Source: Bdellovibrionaceae bacterium UBA2351
GTDB taxonomy: Bacteria; Bdellovibrionota; Bdellovibrionia; Bdellovibrionales; Bdellovibrionaceae
Direction: 5' to 3'
Assembly (NCBI GenBank): GCA_002344565.1
Contig: DDTZ01000164.1
Span: forward strand, 4,443 to 12,479
Length of the DNA: 8,037 bases
A program made the position numbers and the translations under genes. This document shows, piece after piece, positions 1 to 6,445 of the stretch. The notes under the pieces are model-generated. The model saw only the letters and a program-made list of their open reading frames with translations. It did not search any database and was not told the origin of the DNA. Each line of letters opens with the position of its first letter. Within the stretch, counting starts at the first letter, position 1.

Positions 1-2
1 CG

Positions 3-152
3 TCTAAAGAAACCACGGTAAAAGCAGTGAAAGACGGCCAAATATTATTAATCGCCGATCGCGAACTTCCTTACGCGGTCATCAAAAAGGTAATGTACAC
101 GGCATCCATGGCTGGATTTCCGCAAGTTAAACTCATAACCACGAGTCAATGA
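3..152 (+). CDS. ExbD/TolR-family biopolymer transport protein, C-terminal end (AglS-like), partial
   Basis: Only the last 49 codons are in the window; the 5' part lies upstream, and the reading frame from base 3 is open to TGA at 150-152. The visible end runs through a lysine-rich strand, the stretch ILLIADRELPYAVIKKVM, then a helix and the ending AGFPQVKLITTSQ. This is the typical end of the periplasmic domain of ExbD/TolR/MotB-like stator proteins, in which a strand with 'I.AD...PY..V..VM' precedes '..AGF..V.L.T'. Such proteins have one N-terminal membrane helix carrying the proton-binding Asp and work with a TolQ/ExbB partner to convert proton-motive force into movement of a periplasm-spanning partner. 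The following genes resemble gliding-motility genes, so the AglS subunit of an AglRQS motor is the likeliest identity. AglR, TolR or ExbD remain possible because only the tail is visible. The stop overlaps the next start, which implies translational coupling. Confidence 0.82.
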   Translation, partial: SKETTVKAVKDGQILLIADRELPYAVIKKVMYTASMAGFPQVKLITTSQ

Positions 153-3100
153 TGATAAGATTTGCTAGTTTAGTTCTACTATCTCTACTAACCACGTCCC
201 TATTCGCGAATCCCAAAGGCGATGACCGGGGACTCCTACCCGAACTCAACACAGAAAAAAGCACTGAAAAAGAAAGCGATTCGCAAGCTTTAAAATCTGA
301 AGTACTTATTTCAAAAACTGAAAATAAAGCGATCGAAGCTTTGCAGAGTATTTTGAAAAAGAAAAAGGGCTCACCGCAAGAACCTGAGTTATTAAATCGT
401 TTGGCAGAGCTTTACATGCGTAAATCAAAATCTGGTCGTTTCTTCGACTTGCAAAGAAGCGCCAACTCAAAAACACTGAGCTCATTTCCGGTAGCTCAAG
501 ATAAAGGTGCCGACTGGTTGCAAAAGGCCGTAAAGACGTATAATCAAATTCTAACTCAGTTTCCAAAGTTTAGCGAAACTGACAGTGTACTATTTAACTC
601 AGCTTTTGCTTATCAGCAGTTGAACTTAAAGAAAAACTCGGAAGCCAACTATAAAAGTTTAATCGAACGCTTTCCAAACTCCCCAATTTTGCCAGATACT
701 TTGTTAGCCTTGGGCGAACTTTTATATGATCAAGGCCGTTTCGCTGATGCAAAATCCTATTTCGAAAAAATTGAAAACTATCCGGATTCGAGGGTTTACG
801 TGTACGGCTTGTATAAATTGGGCTGGGCCAATTACAATTTAAAGAACTCAGCGGAAGCTATTAAAAAGTTGAAACTAGTAGTTGAAAAGAATCCTCCAGA
901 ATCGGAAGTCAGCAATAAAAAGGGTTACTACTTGCGTAAAGAGGCTATTCGTGACCTGGTCCTGTTCATTGGCGAGGTCTACCAAGCCGAAGATTTATAC
1001 GACTTCTTCAAAGCTATCGTAACAACTGATGAGTTAGGACCTGCCCTATTTGATATGGCTAAGCTTTACGATTCGTATTCTCGCTTGAAAGATATCCATA
1101 TCTTTTTAAATGAATTCATCAAGAAAGAGCCAGACAATTTATACGTGGTAAAATCCCACATCTTAATGGCCGAAACATACGAAACGATTAAAAAGCGGGA
1201 ACAAGTTATTTCCGAATTAACCTACGCGGGTGAAGACTGCGCGGTGGGTTCAAGATGGCGCAAAGAACAAACGACCGAACAAGTCGCCGAAATCTGCCAA
1301 TCCGAATTTAAACGTGCCAGCTTAGACCTTGCCAAGCGCTGGTGGGAAATATGGCAAAAGAACAAAAATCATAAAGAATTCTCTCTTTTAACAGAGACTA
1401 TTCTTAAGCTGATTATAAAAAACGAAGATGTAGCAGCTCCTGACTTAAAAACTCGAACGATCTTAGCTGAACTTCAATTTCAAATTGAAAAGTTTAATGA
1501 CGCCGCAGAGAACTACTACTTTGTAGCGTCTAATTCCAAAGATAAAAAAGAAACTCACGATACATTGTATGCCAGCCTTTACTCTATTGAAAAGCAGCTG
1601 GACATCAAACCCTCGGATAAAAAGAAAGACGAACGTAAACAACGCGCTATCGAATACTACACTAAATTTCCCGAAGGCGAGCACTTCTATCCAGTCGGCT
1701 TAAAGGTTGCCGTAACCTACTACGAAGAGAGAAACTACGACGAGTCCTTAAAAGTTTTAGCGGTTACGGAAAAAGCTAAAAATGATTTGGTTGTCCGTTC
1801 AAAATCGCAAGATTTAATTTTGGATATCTATAATATCCAAAAACGTTACACGGAACTAAAAAATCTTTCTCAAAACTATTTAAAAGAATCTAAGGACGAC
1901 GCTCGCTCTAAATCATTATTAAAAATTAATGAAGAGTCTCACTTTTCTGAAATCCAGGTTAAAAATAGCCAGCTTAAACCACTTGAGCAAACTCAAAACT
2001 TGGTTAGCTATTTTGAATCTCACAAAGGTTCCGATTTAGGACAACGAGCGCTATTAGATGCTCTGAAAATCTATTTGGAAAATAAAAGTCTTAGCAAATT
2101 CACTCAGTCTGCGGAAGAGCTCTTAAAGCTGTATCCAAACTACGACAAGAAAACGAATTTGATCAAAGACCTTATTAATTCCTACACAGACTTAACTCAG
2201 CTAAAAAAAGCCGGCGACTGGTCGTTAAAGTTAGCTGCCCTGGAAAAAGAGAAAGACAAGAAAACGTTATATACTGAAAATGCAGCCGATTTATTTTTAC
2301 TTGAAGGCAATAACAAAGAGGCACGAGCAATTTATCAACAGCTATTGACTGAGTCTTCGAAAGACAAGCGCATTCAGCTGTTTGCTAAAATCAAAGCCAC
2401 GTTAGATTCAGCTAAAGACCAAAAAGAAATTCAAAAAATTAATGGCATCATCATGGATTTGAATATTGAGCCGTTCGCAACCGAAGTTTTAACTGAAAAA
2501 GCAGTTGCTCTCTATAATGATAAACGCCTAAAAGAGGCGTTTGAACTTACGATGAAAATTCTAAAACGTGACTCCCCGAGCGAAGCACGCGCTAAAGCCC
2601 GTTTTATTCAGGGTCAAATTTTAGAACAAGAGTTTACGTCCCAAAGCATGAAGACATCAAAAGAAGATCGTTTAGCACTAATCATTCAGTTAAAAACAGA
2701 ACGACTAGAAAAAGCGCAAACGGCCTACTTAAGTGTAACCAAGATGACAACCGCTCCCGACTTAGTACGCAGCAGCTTTGAAGCAATTGATCGTTGCTAT
2801 AGTCACTACATTGATTCCCTTGCTACGATGCCGTTACCAGAAACTCTCTCTGCAAATGATCAAGCAGAACTCCGAACCGAAATTAAAAAAGTTCTTGGTC
2901 CCATTGAAGAAAAACGAAAAGAAAACTTAAGTGCCATCGGCGAAAAAGATTCTTCGAAAGTTCGCAAAACTGCAAACATCGATTCTTGGTTAGAGGCAAC
3001 ACCTGAAGCCAGTGCTCGTTTAGAACTAGGCACGAAATATGAAAACTTCCTTACGGTTGCGATTCCTAAAACGTTGACTGGCGAAGTTAGGTTATATTCT

Positions 3101-3835
3101 AGCGAGGAGGTTGGTGATTGCCGCAAAGATACAAAGACTGTCGATCTATCTCTTATTTATAGTTGCGGTGAAAAATTCCAATTGGATCTTGCTGATGCAT
3201 ACACTAAGCAGCTTTCTGATAAAGAGAATAATCTGGAAGTGCTTCAGTGGGCTAATGGTTACCTTGCCTTCAAAAAAGGCCAGCACCTAAAAGCCCAATG
3301 GATCTTTGAAAAACTATTAAAAGAAACTCAAAACAATATTGGCTTGATCCAGTTCAATATCAGTCTTCTTAAAAAGAAAAACAAACCCGAAGCCACTACT
3401 ATGGATGTTAACCTTGAAGCTCTCGCTAATTTAAATGATGAAGTGTCATTCATGGGCTTATACTCTAAATTCCTAATGTCATACAAAAACAAGGACTATA
3501 AAAAGATCGAAGCTATTCACTACAATCTTATGAAACATCGCGAGTTTGCAGAGAATGCGGCCTTACGTGAGTACCTTATTCCTTTCATTGCTGAAAGCTT
3601 GTCTCAAGTTGAGAATACGGAAAAGGCAATTAAGGTATTAGACTCTCTCCCAACAGCGCAATGGAAGACTCCAGAGTATCAATACGTTTCGAAGGCACGG
3701 ATATATGAAGTGTTTAAGAATTCTACAGAACGCGCTATATATTTCTACGATTTAGCTAATAAAGAAACTAGACTAGCCGATAAGAAATCGTGGCTAGTTA
3801 AGAAGTTAGACTTCTTAAAAACCAAAAAACAGTAA
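149..3835 (+). CDS. Large secreted tetratricopeptide-repeat protein (GltD/AgmU-like periplasmic scaffold)
   Basis: The 1228-residue protein starts with a Sec signal peptide: MMIR, then a Leu/Ser-rich core, with probable cleavage after SLFA at residue 20. There is no lipobox, so it should be a soluble periplasmic protein. The mature part is almost all helical TPR or TPR-like repeats. The clearest lie at about residues 120-250, with segments such as LGELLYDQGRFADAKSYFEK and LGWANYNLKNSAEAIKKL; another is near 1030-1055 (NGYLAFKKGQHLKAQWIFEK). Many more degenerate repeats fill the middle, which is rich in Lys and Glu. Five cysteines are present, four of them in two close pairs (C364/C383 and C991/C1006). 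M. xanthus AgmU/GltD is a periplasmic TPR protein of very similar length beside gltG-type genes, so I infer a scaffold role in an Agl-Glt-like complex. The assignment rests on architecture, size and neighbours. The start is ATG149, overlapping the upstream stop by ATGA; a second in-frame ATG follows at 152. Confidence 0.85.
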   Translation: MMIRFASLVLLSLLTTSLFANPKGDDRGLLPELNTEKSTEKESDSQALKSEVLISKTENKAIEALQSILKKKKGSPQEPELLNRLAELYMRKSKSGRFFDLQRSANSKTLSSFPVAQDKGADWLQKAVKTYNQILTQFPKFSETDSVLFNSAFAYQQLNLKKNSEANYKSLIERFPNSPILPDTLLALGELLYDQGRFADAKSYFEKIENYPDSRVYVYGLYKLGWANYNLKNSAEAIKKLKLVVEKNPPESEVSNKKGYYLRKEAIRDLVLFIGEVYQAEDLYDFFKAIVTTDELGPALFDMAKLYDSYSRLKDIHIFLNEFIKKEPDNLYVVKSHILMAETYETIKKREQVISELTYAGEDCAVGSRWRKEQTTEQVAEICQSEFKRASLDLAKRWWEIWQKNKNHKEFSLLTETILKLIIKNEDVAAPDLKTRTILAELQFQIEKFNDAAENYYFVASNSKDKKETHDTLYASLYSIEKQLDIKPSDKKKDERKQRAIEYYTKFPEGEHFYPVGLKVAVTYYEERNYDESLKVLAVTEKAKNDLVVRSKSQDLILDIYNIQKRYTELKNLSQNYLKESKDDARSKSLLKINEESHFSEIQVKNSQLKPLEQTQNLVSYFESHKGSDLGQRALLDALKIYLENKSLSKFTQSAEELLKLYPNYDKKTNLIKDLINSYTDLTQLKKAGDWSLKLAALEKEKDKKTLYTENAADLFLLEGNNKEARAIYQQLLTESSKDKRIQLFAKIKATLDSAKDQKEIQKINGIIMDLNIEPFATEVLTEKAVALYNDKRLKEAFELTMKILKRDSPSEARAKARFIQGQILEQEFTSQSMKTSKEDRLALIIQLKTERLEKAQTAYLSVTKMTTAPDLVRSSFEAIDRCYSHYIDSLATMPLPETLSANDQAELRTEIKKVLGPIEEKRKENLSAIGEKDSSKVRKTANIDSWLEATPEASARLELGTKYENFLTVAIPKTLTGEVRLYSSEEVGDCRKDTKTVDLSLIYSCGEKFQLDLADAYTKQLSDKENNLEVLQWANGYLAFKKGQHLKAQWIFEKLLKETQNNIGLIQFNISLLKKKNKPEATTMDVNLEALANLNDEVSFMGLYSKFLMSYKNKDYKKIEAIHYNLMKHREFAENAALREYLIPFIAESLSQVENTEKAIKVLDSLPTAQWKTPEYQYVSKARIYEVFKNSTERAIYFYDLANKETRLADKKSWLVKKLDFLKTKKQ
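3798..3818 (+). other. Perfect hairpin (9-bp stem, 3-base loop) at the end of the large TPR gene
   Basis: TTAAGAAGT at 3798-3806 and ACTTCTTAA at 3810-3818 are exact reverse complements around the loop TAG. The hairpin sits in the last codons of the TPR gene, about 15 bases before its stop. On the + strand it is followed by an A-rich run, not a U-tract, so it is not a normal intrinsic terminator. It could be an RNA-processing or stability element between the first long cistron and the rest of the operon, or it may be chance in Lys/Leu-rich coding sequence. The stem is seen directly; any function is a guess. Confidence 0.35.
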
Positions 3836-3880
3836 CTTAAAGTCTAATACGGTATGTAAGCGGTGGGCAAAAATTTGTTT

Positions 3881-3889
3881 AAGGAAGGA
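3881..3889 (+). promoter_or_regulatory. Ribosome binding site of the 81-aa gene
   Basis: The purine stretch AAGGAAGGA contains two overlapping Shine-Dalgarno-like copies; the second ends 5 bases before ATG3895. It supports that start and suggests independent, probably strong initiation after the 59-base gap, the largest gap in the operon. Confidence 0.7.
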
Positions 3890-3894
3890 CTTGT

Positions 3895-4140
3895 ATGAAA
3901 GCTTATCTACTATTTTCTATAATGTTGGTAATATCCATACCTTCATTTTCCCAATCAAAAAAGAAAGTTGTCAGAAAAGTTCAAGAAGTTAACTTTTCTG
4001 AAATGAGCATCAAAGGAACCATTAGAAATCCGGATGGCGCGTTCCTCGTGCAGAAAAAAGGTATCAAATTTATGCCGTTAGTGGATGTTCAAAAAAATAT
4101 GGACAAGAAAATCCGGGAAGCTAGCTTTTACGTGAGATAA
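3895..4140 (+). CDS. Small secreted protein of unknown family, possible GltF-position gene
   Basis: This 81-residue protein begins with a clear signal peptide: MKAY, a hydrophobic core at about residues 4-16, and probable cleavage after SFS at residue 19. The mature protein is about 62 residues. It has a strongly basic start (SKKKVVRKVQ), then a probable beta-rich core, with the stretches SEMSIKGTIRNPDGAFLVQK and KGIKFMPLVDVQKNM, and it ends in ASFYVR. It has no cysteine and no second membrane segment, so it should be a small soluble periplasmic protein. I do not recognise a named family. It lies 4 bases before the GltG-like gene and after the GltD-like gene. As I remember it, gltF precedes gltG in M. 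xanthus, so it may take that place, but this is positional inference only. A role as an adaptor for the periplasmic part of its neighbour is plausible. The good ribosome site, signal peptide and tight spacing make it a real gene despite its size. Confidence 0.82.
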   Translation: MKAYLLFSIMLVISIPSFSQSKKKVVRKVQEVNFSEMSIKGTIRNPDGAFLVQKKGIKFMPLVDVQKNMDKKIREASFYVR

Positions 4141-4144
4141 TAAA

Positions 4145-5611
4145 ATGATGAAGCAACTTTTTATCGAACAAACTACTACCACTGGCGAGAGAAAAGTCTG
4201 GAAAATTTCAGGCGATAAATCTCAATATACATTCGGCACTTCGCGTACAGCTGATCTTGTTTCTATCGATAAATCACTAGAAGCTTGGGAAGGTGTTTTT
4301 GAATACCGTGATGGTGACTGGAACTATGTTTCCATGAACTCTCAGTCCCATAAAATGGTTAACGGACCGATCACATCGGTAAATTCAGAAGCTAATGTTA
4401 ATTTTAGTCAATCGACACTGAAACTAACTGAAGTCAGCAAAAATATTGAAATTAATAAATTTCAAATTGCTCCGACTACGGCGACAAAAAATGTTAAGAA
4501 ATTTCAAATCTTCCAAGTGTGCTTTGAAGACGACGTCGTTGAAACGCAAATCATTCCATTCAATAAAAAGTACACATCGCGCACTCTGCCTAACGCAGTT
4601 AAAATAGATCCTATTCCATCATCTTCTTGGAATGTATCTAAGTACGGTGAGTTTACGTTGAAACAAAAGTCGATCGAAGTGGAAAAACCAACGCAACTGT
4701 TTTTCTTGCGGATGGAAGACTTCATTGAACGCGACTCCAAAGTTGGCTTAGCGGCCCTAATTACGTTTTGTTTAATTTTTGCAATTGGCTTTTCAATGAT
4801 TCCAAGAACAGAGCTTTATGTTCCCGTTTCTAAGAAAGCGATAGCTAAAATCATTATTACTGAACCTACGCAGCCTATGAAGAAAGAAAAAAGCAAGGTT
4901 GCAGTTAAGGATGAAACACAAAAACTAACAGCTCCGGTGGAAGCTCCCAAAGTTGAGTCCGCTGGCGACAGTCAACCAGCTAAAACAAAAGTCGCTGGTA
5001 TGCTTAAAAACTTAAATTCCGGCAAGATTTCATCTTTGTTATCAAAGGTATCTAACCAAGGAGCTCGATCAAAAACAGTTATTTTATCTGATGGCATTGC
5101 AGCCGGCAGTGGACCTTCTGGCCGGGCATTAGCCGCTTTAGGTAAAATTGAAAAGTCTGGTGATGATTGGAGCCAAGATAGTGGTTCACGTGGCCTAAAA
5201 ATTTCCACAAACGGTATCGGTGGTGGTAAAAGCGTTGGTAACTTTGCCGCTTTATCTGGCGGTAAAGTCGGAAAAGGCGGCGTCGGTTTAATCGAAGACG
5301 AAAGCGAAGTAGTCGGTGGTCTAGATCGGGAAGAGATCGCAAACTACATCCGCACTCAGCTGGGTCAGATTCTATACTGTTATGAACGTCAACTATCTGC
5401 TAACAAAGAATTATTTGGTAAAGTCTCTGTGAAATTCACCATCAGTGGTAGTGGGAAGGTCGAAACTCAGGCCGTGAGCGATACCACCTTGAAGAATACT
5501 ACAGTCGAAGGATGTATGCTGAATAAAATTGCGAGCTGGAAATTTCCAGCGCCGCGTGGCGGAACTAAGGTCATAGTGACCTATCCGTTCTTGTTTAAGA
5601 GTACTAACTAG
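4145..5611 (+). CDS. gltG: FHA-like / transmembrane / AgmX-PglI C-terminal domain protein (GltG-like energy-transducing protein)
   Basis: The 488-residue protein has four visible parts. Residues 1-100 resemble an FHA domain: a beta-rich segment with FGTSRTADL at 30-38, a W59-containing strand and MVNG at 71-74. One membrane helix spans about residues 200-219 (VGLAALITFCLIFAIGFSMI). A Lys/Pro/Glu-rich linker runs from about 240 to 290, and a Gly/Ser-rich stretch from about 316 to 390. The last 100 residues are an AgmX/PglI-type, TonB-C-like domain with LDREEI, ILYCYERQL, a 'G.V.V.F.I.GSGKV' strand pattern, and GCMLNKIASWKFPAPRGG. C412 and C457 are the conserved pair of that family, probably a disulfide. 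The topology should be FHA inside and C-terminus in the periplasm. In M. xanthus, GltG (PglI) has this layout and links the inner-membrane motor to the envelope; GltJ instead has a zinc-finger/GYF N-terminus, which is absent here. ATG4145 follows tandem stops (TAATAA) with only a weak ribosome site, so coupling to the 81-aa gene is likely. GltJ/AgmX-type paralogy cannot be fully excluded. Confidence 0.86.
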   Translation: MMKQLFIEQTTTTGERKVWKISGDKSQYTFGTSRTADLVSIDKSLEAWEGVFEYRDGDWNYVSMNSQSHKMVNGPITSVNSEANVNFSQSTLKLTEVSKNIEINKFQIAPTTATKNVKKFQIFQVCFEDDVVETQIIPFNKKYTSRTLPNAVKIDPIPSSSWNVSKYGEFTLKQKSIEVEKPTQLFFLRMEDFIERDSKVGLAALITFCLIFAIGFSMIPRTELYVPVSKKAIAKIIITEPTQPMKKEKSKVAVKDETQKLTAPVEAPKVESAGDSQPAKTKVAGMLKNLNSGKISSLLSKVSNQGARSKTVILSDGIAAGSGPSGRALAALGKIEKSGDDWSQDSGSRGLKISTNGIGGGKSVGNFAALSGGKVGKGGVGLIEDESEVVGGLDREEIANYIRTQLGQILYCYERQLSANKELFGKVSVKFTISGSGKVETQAVSDTTLKNTTVEGCMLNKIASWKFPAPRGGTKVIVTYPFLFKSTN

Positions 5612-5624
5612 AAAGCACAATCAC

Positions 5625-5630
5625 AGGAGG
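5625..5630 (+). promoter_or_regulatory. Strong Shine-Dalgarno site deciding a GTG start
   Basis: AGGAGG is a full consensus site. The barrel frame begins at GTG5635, four bases downstream. ATG5633 is even closer but opens only a nine-codon frame that stops at 5660-5662. The signal peptide is encoded only from GTG5635, which fixes the start. Confidence 0.75.
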
Positions 5631-5634
5631 ATAT

Positions 5635-6438
5635 GTGGCATACCATCAATCGACAACAGTAGCATTGCTTTGCCTTGCGATTTCTATCTCATTTTCGACC
5701 ACTGCCCTAGCTCAACAAGCTAAGCCAGAGGAAACAAAGAAAATCGAGAACGTGGATTCCGACAAATTGGATATCCAAAAACTAGAACAAAAGTATTGGT
5801 CAGCGAAAGACGATGACTTTAGCGTTATCCAAAATCGCGCTTTCCAAAAAGAAAAACGAGGCTTCTTGTCACTGAACTACGGTATCCCTTTCAACGATCC
5901 AAACTCGATCGGCAGTTTAACTGGTCTAAATTTAGGCTACTTCTTCAATGAACGATTTGGATTAGAATTAAATTACGTAAATGCAAGCTTTGGCTTCAAC
6001 GATACCGTTGACTATTTCAAAAAGCGTTACGGCGTCCTACCCGACCACAATCAATTTAAATCGGCGCAAACTTTAATGGCCTACTGGGTACCCATCTACG
6101 CTAAAATGAGTTTGCTTGATAAAAAAATTATCTATTTTGATATGGGTTTCGGTTTAGGCTTAGGAACAACTACATTTGACCAAGTTTCCTGTACGGTGCT
6201 TGAGAACTGTAAGTCAGGTACGGGTTTAGAAGGTATTACTAAATCTTCTAAGTCTAGCTCTCACTATGCCTTTTCAATCATGCAGCAGTTCTTCTTATCA
6301 GAACACTGGGCGATCCGTATCGACTTAATTAACCGATATACAAACGAATCACGCGTGAACTCAACAAATGGTCAAGATATCGGATCTAAAATGATCAACG
6401 ATACGGCCTTCCAATTTGGCGTTACATTCTGGAAATAG
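5635..6438 (+). CDS. Outer-membrane beta-barrel protein (myxobacterial/Bdellovibrio type, GltH-like)
   Basis: The 267-residue protein has a signal peptide with probable cleavage after ALA at residue 26. A short polar linker follows, then a motif region with LEQKYWSAKDDDFSVIQNR and FQKEKRGFLSLNYGIPFND. From memory, 'KYW ... VVQNR.Y.K..R' followed by alternating strands marks a family of outer-membrane barrels shared by myxobacteria and Bdellovibrio. The rest alternates polar and aromatic residues as in amphipathic strands, for example LTGLNLGYFFNERFGLELNY. It ends in FQFGVTFWK, the aromatic last-strand signal expected for Bam-dependent assembly. C186 and C192 lie seven residues apart in a probable surface loop. 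The M. xanthus gliding complex contains predicted barrels (GltA, GltB, GltH); GltH fits best because the gene directly follows the GltG-like gene. Its likely role is the outer-membrane anchor or surface part of the machine. The start is GTG, fixed by AGGAGG at 5625-5630. Confidence 0.87.
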   Translation: MAYHQSTTVALLCLAISISFSTTALAQQAKPEETKKIENVDSDKLDIQKLEQKYWSAKDDDFSVIQNRAFQKEKRGFLSLNYGIPFNDPNSIGSLTGLNLGYFFNERFGLELNYVNASFGFNDTVDYFKKRYGVLPDHNQFKSAQTLMAYWVPIYAKMSLLDKKIIYFDMGFGLGLGTTTFDQVSCTVLENCKSGTGLEGITKSSKSSSHYAFSIMQQFFLSEHWAIRIDLINRYTNESRVNSTNGQDIGSKMINDTAFQFGVTFWK

Positions 6439-6441
6439 AGG
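6438..6441 (+). promoter_or_regulatory. Ribosome binding site of the second TPR gene
   Basis: GAGG overlaps the last base of the barrel stop codon (TAG 6436-6438) and ends four bases before ATG6446. The close packing suggests that ribosomes finishing the barrel gene help start this one. Confidence 0.6.
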
Positions 6442-6445
6442 ACAT

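Noticed and set aside
306..566. Reverse-strand open frames inside the large TPR gene (also 1463-1684 and 2860-3126)
   Set aside because: They are antisense to a well-supported gene, have no ribosome sites that I could see, and their proteins look like random translations.
3798..3830. The hairpin as an intrinsic terminator
   Set aside because: The stem is AT-rich and followed by A residues rather than U residues on the + strand. On the - strand no T-tract follows it either.
3836..3894. Possible promoter in the 59-base gap (a TAATAC box at 3845-3850)
   Set aside because: No reasonable -35 element lies at the right distance, and the flanking genes look co-transcribed.
1930..4003. Shared short string ACTTTTCTGAAAT in the large TPR gene (near 1940) and the 81-aa gene (near 3992)
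   Set aside because: It is only 13 bases, in coding sequence with similar composition (HFSEI and NFSEM); there is no extended similarity to suggest duplication.
4504..5342. Reverse-strand open frames inside the GltG-like gene (4504-4740, 4972-5208, 5079-5342)
   Set aside because: They overlap recognisable domains on the + strand, and two of them overlap each other; the Arg/Tyr-rich product of 5079-5342 mirrors the Gly-rich linker.
5633..5662. Nine-codon frame from ATG5633 as a real leader peptide gene
   Set aside because: It overlaps the barrel start and has no attenuator-like codon run or hairpin; it is reported only as a start-site oddity.
5635..5712. Barrel protein as a lipoprotein (Cys at residue 13 of the signal)
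   Set aside because: The cysteine lies in the middle of the hydrophobic core and lacks a lipobox; cleavage after ALA at residue 26 fits better.
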